Shown here: positions 9,155-16,362 of the stretch, piece after piece
How positions within the stretch are numbered: position 1 is the stretch's first letter
Layout: each line of letters starts with the position of its first letter
Source: Kiritimatiellia bacterium
Lineage (GTDB): Bacteria > Verrucomicrobiota > Kiritimatiellia > RFP12 > UBA1067
Assembly (NCBI GenBank): GCA_017962315.1
Contig: JAGCVN010000142.1
Location: 1 to 41,989, forward strand
Direction: 5' to 3'
Length of the DNA stretch: 41,989 bases
Position numbers and translations under genes: made by a program
Notes under the pieces: generated by a model
The model's input: only the letters and a program-made list of their open reading frames with translations
What the model was told of the DNA's origin: nothing
The model's database searches: none

Positions 9155-10246
9155 ATGAAGTTTTCCATCGTCCGGTCTAAGTTGCTGGATGGGTTGCAGA
9201 CGGTTCAAAACGTCGTGACCTCGAAGAGTACCCTGCAAATCCTACAGAACGCGCTGCTCGCTGCAGCGGACGGCAAACTGTCCATCACCACGACGGACGT
9301 GGACATTTCGGAGCGTTGCGAGGTCGAATGCGAGGTCGAAGAGGCGGGGCAGACCACGCTCCCGGTCAAGCGTTTTGTCAGCGTCATCCGCGAACTGAAC
9401 GAGGACAAAGTCCAGATCGAGCTTGACGACGCCAACGTCGCCAGCGTCCAGTGCGGTTCCTCCTTCTTCAAGTTCATCGGACTGCCCGCGCGTGATTTCC
9501 CGCCCATTCCCGTTCCGGACGAGGGGTTCTGCTACCGCGTGGACCAGGGCGTTTTCCGCGAAATGCTCCGCAAGACGTGTTACGCGACGTCGCAGGATGA
9601 AACCCGCCGCGTGTTGAACGGCGTGCTGATGTCCTTCAAGGAAAAGAAACTGACGATGGTCGCCACCGACGGCCGCCGCATGGCGAAGGTGGATCACGAG
9701 GTCGAGTTCCCAGAGAACGAAGAGCGCGACATGGTCCTCCCGGCAAAGGCGGTGAGCGAGCTGCTGCGCATCCTCTCCTCCGAAGGGGAACTCCGCATCT
9801 ACTTCAAGCAGGGACAGGTGATGTTCGCCTTCGACGGGAAACTGCTCACGAGCAAGCTGATCGAAGGTGTCTATCCAGACTACCGGAAGGTCATCCCGGA
9901 CTCCTCCGACGAGCGCGTGGTAATCGACCGCAACGCCCTGCTCGCCTCCGTCCGCCGCGTCTCCACGGTGACGACCGACAAATTCAATTCGGTCAAGCTC
10001 ACGTTCTCCGCGAACCAGCTCACCATCACGACCAGTGCGGCCGAGGTGGGCGAGGCGCGCGACACGATGCCCATCAAGTACGCCGGAAAGGAGATTTCCA
10101 TTATCTTCAATCCGGAATTCGTCATGGATCCGTTGAAGACGATCGACGATGACGAAATCGTGTTCGAACTGAGCAACGGGTACAGTCCCGCGTTGCTGAA
10201 GTGCAGCATTCCCTTCCTTTACGTTTTGATGCCGCTGCGGATATGA
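9155..10246 (+). CDS. dnaN: DNA polymerase III beta subunit (sliding clamp)
   Basis: Ring-shaped processivity clamp that tethers DNA polymerase III to DNA and recruits other replication and repair proteins. The 363-residue length matches the family (E. coli 366) and the three-domain architecture is complete. N-terminal MKFSIVRSKLLDGLQTVQNV, the domain 2 segment VLNGVLMSFKEKKLTMVATDGRRMA and the C-terminal hydrophobic-pocket ending (LYVLMPLRI, like the canonical PMR-L/I end) are all present. It has its own promoter and a good Shine-Dalgarno. Unusually, it is not next to dnaA, gyrB or recF here; a DivPAP-family gene is coupled to its stop by an ATGA overlap. Confidence 0.97.
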   Translation: MKFSIVRSKLLDGLQTVQNVVTSKSTLQILQNALLAAADGKLSITTTDVDISERCEVECEVEEAGQTTLPVKRFVSVIRELNEDKVQIELDDANVASVQCGSSFFKFIGLPARDFPPIPVPDEGFCYRVDQGVFREMLRKTCYATSQDETRRVLNGVLMSFKEKKLTMVATDGRRMAKVDHEVEFPENEERDMVLPAKAVSELLRILSSEGELRIYFKQGQVMFAFDGKLLTSKLIEGVYPDYRKVIPDSSDERVVIDRNALLASVRRVSTVTTDKFNSVKLTFSANQLTITTSAAEVGEARDTMPIKYAGKEISIIFNPEFVMDPLKTIDDDEIVFELSNGYSPALLKCSIPFLYVLMPLRI

Positions 10247-10713
10247 CGATTGTCGATTACAACCCCTTCAACCTGTTGGCCGGCCCTTGGTTCTGGGCGG
10301 CGTTTCTCGGCTGGATCAACGCGCAAGTGGTGAAGATGATCCGGGGGATTGTGAAGACGGGAAAGGTGGATTTCCAGTACCTGTTGAGCACGGGGGGGAT
10401 GCCGAGCGCCCATTCGTCGCTGGTGAACGCGCTTTGGATGTCGATCGGCCTGACCGAAGGGTTCGACCGTCCGATGACGATGCTCGCCGTCGGGTTCGCC
10501 TCCATCACGATGTTCGATGCGGCGGTTGTCCGGCGTGCCGCCGGGCACCAGGCGCGGATCCTCAACCAAATCACGGAAGAACTCGCCACAAGCGGCAGGG
10601 TCCGCTACGCGAAACTCCGCGAACTTCTCGGACATACCCGCACGGAAGTTTTCGCCGGGATGGCGACGGGGATGGCAACCGCCTATCTCGTCGTCTCCCT
10701 CTGGCGCGGGTGA
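10243..10713 (+). CDS. DivPAP family (divergent PAP2) membrane protein
   Basis: Small (156 residues) membrane protein of the divergent PAP2 family, also annotated as acid phosphatase/vanadium-dependent haloperoxidase-related or YuiD-like. The family motif GGMPSAHSS is at about residues 51-59, and the conserved FDAAVVRRAAGHQA and HTRTEVFAGMATG segments follow. Hydrophobic segments are near residues 10-25, 65-95 and 135-153. ATG 10243 is chosen because it makes an ATGA overlap with the dnaN stop and gives the usual family length. A phospholipid-phosphate phosphatase role is inferred from PAP2 similarity; biochemical data for this divergent family are sparse. Its transcript probably ends at the hairpin upstream of rpoD. 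Confidence 0.85.
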   Translation: MTIVDYNPFNLLAGPWFWAAFLGWINAQVVKMIRGIVKTGKVDFQYLLSTGGMPSAHSSLVNALWMSIGLTEGFDRPMTMLAVGFASITMFDAAVVRRAAGHQARILNQITEELATSGRVRYAKLRELLGHTRTEVFAGMATGMATAYLVVSLWRG

Positions 10714-10824
10714 GTTTCAAGCGCCAGCGAATATTTTTTGACAAAATTTTGTAAAATTTTTAAAAAACGGAGAATATAGTAAAAGAGGGGCTGTAAATTG
10801 CCCTTTGCCGGATCCGAGAATCGG

Positions 10825-10860
10825 AAACGGTTGTTTCGGTTGACACAACAGCCGTTTTTT
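10825..10860 (+). terminator. Intrinsic terminator overlapping the rpoD promoter
   Basis: AAACGGTTGTT (10825-10835) pairs with AACAGCCGTTT (10847-10857) through 11 pairs including one G-U, around an 11-base loop. The stem ends in a run of six T (10855-10860). It would end the dnaN-DivPAP transcript. The TTGACA of the rpoD promoter (10840-10845) sits in the loop, so terminator and promoter share bases. Confidence 0.6.
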
Positions 10861-10868
10861 GGTAAAAT
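10840..10868 (+). promoter_or_regulatory. Near-consensus sigma70 promoter of rpoD
   Basis: TTGACA (10840-10845), a 17-base spacer and TAAAAT (10863-10868). A leader of about 30 bases carries the Shine-Dalgarno GGAAGGAAA (10888-10896) before ATG 10902. The -35 box is a perfect consensus. A second TTGACA at 10738-10743 lies in an AT-rich stretch without a convincing -10 at the right distance. Confidence 0.82.
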
Positions 10869-10901
10869 GACTAGATGTGTCACGTTTGGAAGGAAATCGG
10901 A

Positions 10902-13133
10902 ATGGCTAAGGCAACCAAGAAAGAGACGGCGAAGAATCCGGCTCAAACGACCAAAAAAGGCAAGACACCTGTAAAGACGGCCAAGGGCACCGGAGAAAAG
11001 AAAAGCGCACCTCGCAGACCGGTCGAGACGAAGCCCGCCGAGAAAAAGCCCGCTGAAAAGAAAACCGCCGAAAAGAAGGCCGTGACCGTGAAGAAAACCG
11101 CCGTCAGCGAACAGGCCGCACCAAAGGACGAGCGGGAGGACAAGTCCGAGGCCATGCCCGAAATTGTGCCGGTCCGTCCCCAGCGTCCACTTGTCTCCGA
11201 CGGCGAGATCATGATTCTCGACTCCTCGCTGGACATGCCCACCGAGTCCACGGCGGAGGAAGTGGAAGCGGCCGACCTCGACATCGACGCGGACAAGCTC
11301 GCCCGCGAGGTGCAGGACGGCGAAACGCCGCCCCGCCCCGGTGTCGATCCGTTCGACGATGACGAAGACGACGCCCCCGACACCTACCCCGCCCCCGCCT
11401 ACGGTGCGGAGCGTCCCCGGGGGCTTGACGACGAATTCGACGAGGACGGACAGGCGTACATCCGGTACGGGACGGAAATGGCCATTGACAGGGCCGAGGA
11501 GAAGGCGCAACAACAGGAAAACAGCGAATACGTCAACGCCCTCATCCGGCGCGCCCAGGCGCAAGGCGGCTTCCTTACGTACACCGACATCAACGAAGGC
11601 ATCTCCGGTTCCGTCGTCCGCGGCCGCGACATCGAATTGTACCTCTCCGTCCTGCGCGCCCAGGGAATCGAAATCATCAGCCCGGAAGAAGTTGAGGATT
11701 TCAAGCGCGAACACGAGCAACGCGACGACGAACAGCGTCGCAACACCCAGGTGGATTTCTTCGACGACCCGATCCGCATGTACCTGCACCAGATGGGCCA
11801 GGTGCCGCTGTTGACGCGCGAACAGGAGGTCGAAATCTGCAAGCGCATCGAAGACGCGGAAGAGCAGGAGCGCGTGATGTTCAACCAGTTCGCCTTCACC
11901 CCGCGCCTCTATCTCGAACTGATCGAGAAGATGGAGAACGGGACTGAACGCTTCGACCGCGTCGTCACCGACAAATTCATCGACAGCCGCGACACCTACA
12001 TGGAGAACGTCAGCAAGGTCAGGAAGACCCTGGAACGGGTACGCGCCAAGATCCTGAAAGGCTACGAGGATATCTGCACCAACACCGACCCATCCAAGCA
12101 GAAGCGGCTTGAGCGCGCGCTGGAGAAAACACGTGCCGAACTGGTCGATATTTTCCTTAACCTGAATTTCAAGCAGAAGATCCTCGAATCGCTCTGCACC
12201 GAGGCGGACGAGAAAATCTACCGCCCTTACCGCCGGTTGATCAACGAGCAGAACAAGCTGTTGAAACAGCGGCAGACCCGGAAACGCGACCAGGGCCTCC
12301 AGGATATCGCAAACCGCATGACGATGCTGGAAAGCGAGTTCGGCATGTCGCCGCAAGACTTCCTGGAACGGTTCGAGTCGCTGCGCAACGCGCTCCGTTC
12401 CGGACAGAAGGCCCGGACGGAGATGGTGGAGGCAAACCTCCGGCTCGTCATCAGCATCGTCAAGAAGTACATGAACCGGGGTCTCTCCTTCCTCGACTTG
12501 ATCCAGGAGGGGAACACCGGGCTGATGAAGGCGGTCGAAAAGTTCGAGTACAAGCGAGGCTACAAGTTCAGCACGTACGCCACGTGGTGGATCCGTCAGG
12601 CCGCGACCCGCGCCATCGCGGACCAGGCCCGGACGATCCGCATCCCTGTCCACATGATCGAGACGATCAACAAGCTCCTGCGCGTGCAGAAGAAACTCGT
12701 ACAGGAACTTGGTCGCGAACCGACGCCGGAAGAGGCCGCCGAGGAAATGGACATTCCGGTGGACCGCGTCCGGGCCGTCTACCGCATGGCCCAGCAGCCG
12801 ATTTCACTGCAAAGCCCCGTGGGCGACGGCGACGACGCGCATTTCGGCGACTTCCTGGAAGACAAGACGGCCGACAATCCCGCAGAGACGACAGCCTACA
12901 GCATGCTGAGGGAACGCCTGCGGGAGGTGTTGGACACCTTAACCGACCGCGAACGGCAGGTGTTGGATTACCGTTTCGGGCTGACCGACGGTTATTCGCG
13001 GACGCTGGAAGAGGTCGGCAAACAGTTCAACGTGACGCGCGAACGCATCCGCCAAATCGAGGCGAAGGCCCTGCGCAAGTTGCGCCACCCCACCCGCTTG
13101 CGCAAGCTGGAAGGTTTCCTGGAGACGCGCTAG
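10902..13133 (+). CDS. rpoD: RNA polymerase primary sigma factor with Lys/Ala/Glu-rich N-terminus
   Basis: Primary (housekeeping) sigma factor that directs RNA polymerase to -10/-35 promoters. In the 743-residue product, region 1.1-like sequence ([13 protein letters not shown]) is at about 208-265 and region 1.2 ([12 protein letters not shown]) at about 285. Region 2 starts near 507 ([14 protein letters not shown], then [28 protein letters not shown]). Region 3 begins near [13 protein letters not shown]. Region 4 runs from about 680 ([15 protein letters not shown]) to the helix-turn-helix [17 protein letters not shown]. Residues 2-70 are a basic low-complexity tail with [15 protein letters not shown] repeats, followed by a very acidic stretch to about 200. 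ATG 10902 follows a strong Shine-Dalgarno; an ATG at 10875 lacks one. Many promoters in this window fit this factor. Confidence 0.96.
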   Translation: MAKATKKETAKNPAQTTKKGKTPVKTAKGTGEKKSAPRRPVETKPAEKKPAEKKTAEKKAVTVKKTAVSEQAAPKDEREDKSEAMPEIVPVRPQRPLVSDGEIMILDSSLDMPTESTAEEVEAADLDIDADKLAREVQDGETPPRPGVDPFDDDEDDAPDTYPAPAYGAERPRGLDDEFDEDGQAYIRYGTEMAIDRAEEKAQQQENSEYVNALIRRAQAQGGFLTYTDINEGISGSVVRGRDIELYLSVLRAQGIEIISPEEVEDFKREHEQRDDEQRRNTQVDFFDDPIRMYLHQMGQVPLLTREQEVEICKRIEDAEEQERVMFNQFAFTPRLYLELIEKMENGTERFDRVVTDKFIDSRDTYMENVSKVRKTLERVRAKILKGYEDICTNTDPSKQKRLERALEKTRAELVDIFLNLNFKQKILESLCTEADEKIYRPYRRLINEQNKLLKQRQTRKRDQGLQDIANRMTMLESEFGMSPQDFLERFESLRNALRSGQKARTEMVEANLRLVISIVKKYMNRGLSFLDLIQEGNTGLMKAVEKFEYKRGYKFSTYATWWIRQAATRAIADQARTIRIPVHMIETINKLLRVQKKLVQELGREPTPEEAAEEMDIPVDRVRAVYRMAQQPISLQSPVGDGDDAHFGDFLEDKTADNPAETTAYSMLRERLREVLDTLTDRERQVLDYRFGLTDGYSRTLEEVGKQFNVTRERIRQIEAKALRKLRHPTRLRKLEGFLETR

Positions 13134-13162
13134 CGGATTAACCAAGAGAAGAGAAGCAAAAG

Positions 13163-13170
13163 AAGGAGGT
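13163..13170 (+). promoter_or_regulatory. Perfect Shine-Dalgarno deciding a TTG start
   Basis: AAGGAGGT is fully complementary to the 16S rRNA tail and lies four bases before TTG 13175. No ATG or GTG fits it, so it fixes the TTG as start of the RRM gene. Confidence 0.75.
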
Positions 13171-13174
13171 ATCC

Positions 13175-13621
13175 TTGATTCCCCAATTGTTAGCACAAAC
13201 CACAGAGGCAGCCTGCGCTCAGACGTCGTGCTGTTACTACACCCTGGCCGGAGCCGCCGCGGCAGGCCTGATCGTGGGTTTCCTCATCGGGAAAGCCTGC
13301 GGGAAAAAGAACGGCACGTCCGAGAAAGACGCCCGCCGAATGCAGCGTTACGCGAAGCCGTCCAACGGTTGTGTCGAAATCTATGTCGGCAACCTGAGCT
13401 ACGACATGACGGAAGACCAGATGCGCAAGGAGTTCGAAAAGTACGGCAAGGTCGAAATGGCGCGCGTCATCTCCAACCGGTTCGGCAAGTCCAAGGGATT
13501 CGGTTTTGTCGAGATGCCCAACCGACCCGAAGCCGAAAAGGCGATCGCCGCCCTCCACGACAAGGAGATCCTCGGCCGCAAACTCCGGGTCAACGAGGCC
13601 AAGAACAAGTCCCGCGAGTAA
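13175..13621 (+). CDS. Membrane-anchored RRM-type RNA-binding protein
   Basis: RNA-binding protein of 148 residues with a single RNA recognition motif. RNP2 is EIYVGNLS (about residues 66-73) and RNP1 is KGFGFVEM (about 107-114). The fold runs to about residue 143, ending in RKLRVNEAKNKSRE. Before it, residues 23-43 (TLAGAAAAGLIVGFLIGKAC) form one clear transmembrane helix followed by a basic stretch, so the RRM should face the cytoplasm from the membrane. Bacterial RRM proteins are usually soluble; this anchor is unusual. The start is TTG with a perfect Shine-Dalgarno. It sits 41 bases after rpoD and is followed by a strong terminator, so it is probably the last gene of the rpoD transcript. 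RNA targets are unknown. Confidence 0.88.
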   Translation: MIPQLLAQTTEAACAQTSCCYYTLAGAAAAGLIVGFLIGKACGKKNGTSEKDARRMQRYAKPSNGCVEIYVGNLSYDMTEDQMRKEFEKYGKVEMARVISNRFGKSKGFGFVEMPNRPEAEKAIAALHDKEILGRKLRVNEAKNKSRE

Positions 13622-13639
13622 CGACGGTATCGTTTCCAG

Positions 13640-13677
13640 AAACGGCGGAACGGACGCAGGTCCGTTCCGCCGTTTTT
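13640..13677 (+). terminator. Strong intrinsic terminator between convergent genes
   Basis: A 16-bp perfect stem (left arm 13640-13655, loop GCAG at 13656-13659, right arm 13660-13675) is followed on the plus strand by a short T tract (TTTTT at 13673-13677). It ends the rpoD-RRM transcript. The minus-strand cpaB-like stop codon begins at 13679, so the same stem could also end that transcript, though its T tract on that side is short. Confidence 0.9.
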
Positions 13678-14501
13678 CATTGCATCTTCTTGTGCAACAG
13701 CTGTTGCTGACGGTAGTTGTTCAACTCCTCGATCTCGCCCTGGATCTTCTGGAAATCCACACGGGGAAGGGTTTTCTCGAAGTAGACGTCGTCGGGATTG
13801 CGGAGGGCGAGGGAAAGACGCCCTTTGATCTGTTCGGCGAAAACCAGCATCTCCGCCTCGCGCGGGGTCACCTCCAGCGTCACGGTACTGTAGGCCGCAT
13901 TGCCGTATACGGCAGAGGACGCCAGCCGGCTCTTCGCGGTGTCGCGGCCCGTCGCCAGAACCAGCACGTCCTGTAGCATGGTGAGCGTCACCAGTTCCAT
14001 TTCCCCCTGTTTGCCGTCTTTCGCGGGAAACGAGAAGGTGCCCAGCACATCCACATGGTCGTTCGGGCGAACCATGCCGCTGACGGAAGCGGCCCCGGCG
14101 ACGTTGATGGAAATGGCGCGCATCCGCGTCTTGATGTCGCCCGAAAGCCCGCGGGATAAGGGATCGCCGCCTTCAATGTCAGACCAGAACACGGGCACCG
14201 CTTTCTCCAACTTGCGCACCGTGCGCCGCCCGACGAGCGACAAGGCATCCTCTTCCTTGATGTAGTGCCCGCGAATCGCGTCAGCCATGACATCCACCGC
14301 GCCGAGATCCTTCACCGTCAGAACGGTGCCGGAGGGAAGATCCCGCCTCACGCAGACGGCACTGACCTTTGCGTGTTTCTTGTTGAAGTTCGCGACCCAT
14401 CTTTTGACTTCGTTGTCCTTCGCGGTCAAGTAGGAATTGGTCAACGCAGCGGCGATCAATCCGATCACAACGGCCAGGATGAGGATGATTTTCTGTTTCA
14501 T
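13677..14501 (-). CDS. CpaB/RcpC-like SAF-domain protein
   Basis: Protein of 274 residues with an N-terminal membrane helix (about residues 4-22) and an SAF-type domain near 45-110 (VRRDLPSGTVLTVKDLG). An RcpC/CpaB-like C-terminal domain follows (VSGMVRPNDHVDVLGTF, then TVTLEVTPREAEMLVFAEQIKGRLSLALRN). CpaB proteins are periplasmic parts of the Flp/Tad pilus and bind peptidoglycan or secretin in studied systems. No other Tad gene (secretin, CpaE, TadA, prepilin) lies in the window, so a pilus role is inference. Start ATG 14501 follows GGAG at a suitable distance. It lies 32 bases after uppS on the same strand and is probably co-transcribed. Confidence 0.82.
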   Translation of the reverse strand: MKQKIILILAVVIGLIAAALTNSYLTAKDNEVKRWVANFNKKHAKVSAVCVRRDLPSGTVLTVKDLGAVDVMADAIRGHYIKEEDALSLVGRRTVRKLEKAVPVFWSDIEGGDPLSRGLSGDIKTRMRAISINVAGAASVSGMVRPNDHVDVLGTFSFPAKDGKQGEMELVTLTMLQDVLVLATGRDTAKSRLASSAVYGNAAYSTVTLEVTPREAEMLVFAEQIKGRLSLALRNPDDVYFEKTLPRVDFQKIQGEIEELNNYRQQQLLHKKMQ

Positions 14502-14533
14502 GTCTGCTCCAAACGTTTCTTACCGGGTTCGCG

Positions 14534-15283
14534 TCACGCCTTGACACCTCCGAAACGCCGGTCGCGGGCGGCGTAGGCATCCAGCGCGGCGAGGAAATCC
14601 TGTTCTTGAAAATCCGGCCAGAGGACCGGCGTGACGTAGAACTCGCTGTAGGCGCATTCCCACAGGAGGAAGTTGCTGATACGCATTTCACCGCTCGTCC
14701 GGATGATGAGGTCGGGATCCGGCACGTCCGGCGCGTAAAGGTTCGCGGAAATGGTCGTCTCGTCAATCTCCCCCGGACGGAGCGAACCGTCGCAGATCCG
14801 TTCCGCGATCCGCCGGACGGCATCGGTCAATTCCGCGCGGCCGCTGTAGCTGAGCGCGACGAGCAACTGGCGGTCGAACGCCTCGGTCTCCTTCTCCAGG
14901 CGCGCGATCTCGGTCTGGAGCTTTTCGGGAAGGTCGTGCCGCCGCCCAATCACGCGGAGACGGACTTGCTTCTCCAACAGGTCGGACTCATGCTCTTTGA
15001 TGAACCCCTCGAGCAGATGCATCAGCCCGGAGACTTCGTCTTTCGGACGCGACCAGTTCTCCGTACTGAACGCATAAAGCGTGAGGTACCTAATACCGGC
15101 GTCGCGGCAGTAGGTCAACATGCGGCGCACGCTCTCCGAACCGGCGCGATGCCCGGCGAGACGGGGCAGACCGCGTTTCTTCGCCCAACGTCCGTTCCCG
15201 TCCATGATAACGGCGATGTGTACGGGTTTCCGCCCTGCCGCATCCGGTTCTTTTGACCCTGTAAATGAAAACAAGTTCCGCAT
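14534..15283 (-). CDS. uppS: Undecaprenyl diphosphate synthase (cis-prenyltransferase)
   Basis: Extends farnesyl diphosphate with isopentenyl diphosphate to undecaprenyl diphosphate, the lipid carrier for peptidoglycan and surface glycans. The 249-residue product shows the Mg-binding Asp28 in IMDGNGRW, the substrate-binding segment LYAFSTENWSRP, and the C-terminal signature DLIIRTSGEMRISNFLLW with LWPDF, as in E. coli UppS. I place the start at ATG 15283 because a promoter-like TTGAAA-N18-TATACT lies directly upstream, ending 9 bases before it. An in-frame ATG at 15313 would lie inside that promoter. There is no Shine-Dalgarno before 15283, so translation may be leaderless. Divergent from argC. 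Confidence 0.93.
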   Translation of the reverse strand: MRNLFSFTGSKEPDAAGRKPVHIAVIMDGNGRWAKKRGLPRLAGHRAGSESVRRMLTYCRDAGIRYLTLYAFSTENWSRPKDEVSGLMHLLEGFIKEHESDLLEKQVRLRVIGRRHDLPEKLQTEIARLEKETEAFDRQLLVALSYSGRAELTDAVRRIAERICDGSLRPGEIDETTISANLYAPDVPDPDLIIRTSGEMRISNFLLWECAYSEFYVTPVLWPDFQEQDFLAALDAYAARDRRFGGVKA

Positions 15284-15292
15284 ACGGGGTTC

Positions 15293-15322
15293 AGTATACA
15301 CCGCAACGGCCATCCGTTTCAA
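15293..15322 (-). promoter_or_regulatory. Promoter of uppS, probably leaderless transcript
   Basis: On the minus strand TTGAAA (15322-15317), an 18-base spacer and TATACT (15298-15293). The start codon is at 15283, only 9 bases beyond the -10 box, so transcription should begin within a few bases of the ATG. No Shine-Dalgarno could fit. Confidence 0.6.
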
Positions 15323-15352
15323 TCCCAAATAAACGGGACTGTAACAAAAGAC

Positions 15353-15382
15353 TGTCAAAGTACCGATGCGTTATGGTATACT
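15353..15382 (+). promoter_or_regulatory. Promoter of argC, probably leaderless transcript
   Basis: TGTCAA (15353-15358, weak -35), an 18-base spacer and TATACT (15377-15382, strong -10). ATG 15390 begins 7 bases after the -10 box, about where transcription would start. There is no room for a Shine-Dalgarno. Confidence 0.55.
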
Positions 15383-15389
15383 GCCCGCC

Positions 15390-16310
15390 ATGAAGAAAGT
15401 ATTTATCGATGGATCTGCCGGCACGACCGGCCTGCGTATCCGCGAACGGCTGGCATCGCGGACGGACGTGGAAGTCATCACGCTTGCCGAGGAAGTACGC
15501 AAGGATGTCGGCGCACGGCGCGATGCGCTCAACGCGGCGGACGTGGCATTCCTGTGCCTGCCGGACGCAGCGGCGATCGAGGCGGTCGGCCTCGTGGAGA
15601 ACCCGGACACGGTCGTAATCGACACGTCCACCGCGCACCGCACGGCAGACGGCTGGGAATACGGTTTCCCCGAACTCGCCGGCCGACGCACGCGCATCGC
15701 GCTGTCAAAGCGCATCGCAAACCCCGGCTGCCACGCGAGCGGCTTCATCGCGCTCGTGGAGCCGCTCGTGCGCACGGGCCTGCTCGCGCCGGACGCGGCG
15801 CTCGCCGCGACCTCCCTAACCGGCTACTCCGGCGGCGGCAAGAAGATGATTGCCGACTACGAGACCACCCCCACACCCCTCCACCAGGGCGGACGCCTCT
15901 ACGCGCTCGGACAGACGCACAAGCACCTCCCTGAGATCATGAAGATGTGCGGCCTCTCCACCGCGCCGGCGTTCCTCCCGATCGTCGTACCGCACCACTC
16001 GGGCATGGAGGTCGTCGTGCCCGTGTTCGCGCGCGACCTCACGGGCACGCCCGACGACGTGCGCACGGCCTACCGTACGGCGTATGCGGACGGGGTCGTG
16101 CGCTACGCGGAGAGTGCGGACGAGAGCGGGTTCCTCTCGTCCGCCAAATTCGCCGGGCGCGACGACATGGAGGTCGCCGTCTACGGAAACGCGGAACGCA
16201 TCGTGCTCGTCTCGCGTTTCGACAATCTTGGAAAGGGCGCTTCCGGTGCCGCCATCCAGAACATGAATCTGGCGCTGGGAGTCCCCGAAACGACGGGGCT
16301 TGCGGTTTAG
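15390..16310 (+). CDS. argC: N-acetyl-gamma-glutamyl-phosphate reductase, short form
   Basis: NADPH-dependent reduction of N-acetylglutamyl phosphate to the semialdehyde, third step of arginine synthesis, in the cytosol. The 306-residue length and the start VFIDGSAGTTGLRIRERL match the short (type 2) ArgC class. The catalytic Cys114 is in NPGCHASG. Other landmarks are TGYSGGGKKMI, PHHSGMEVVVPV and the C-terminal GKGASGAAIQNMNL. ATG 15390 gives the family-typical N-terminus; an in-frame ATG at 15366 lies upstream of the -10 box and is rejected. argH, the last step of the same pathway, is in the window at 36990-38378 but not linked. The next gene starts 52 bases downstream. Confidence 0.95.
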   Translation: MKKVFIDGSAGTTGLRIRERLASRTDVEVITLAEEVRKDVGARRDALNAADVAFLCLPDAAAIEAVGLVENPDTVVIDTSTAHRTADGWEYGFPELAGRRTRIALSKRIANPGCHASGFIALVEPLVRTGLLAPDAALAATSLTGYSGGGKKMIADYETTPTPLHQGGRLYALGQTHKHLPEIMKMCGLSTAPAFLPIVVPHHSGMEVVVPVFARDLTGTPDDVRTAYRTAYADGVVRYAESADESGFLSSAKFAGRDDMEVAVYGNAERIVLVSRFDNLGKGASGAAIQNMNLALGVPETTGLAV

Positions 16311-16362
16311 CAGCCCACCGCCCCCGCACAGAAAGAAAACAATGAAAGAAGAGGACGAATCG

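Noticed and set aside
10738..10780. A second rpoD promoter from TTGACA at 10738
   Set aside because: No -10 box lies 16-18 bases downstream; TATAGT at 10775 is 31 bases away. The 10840-10868 pair is far better.
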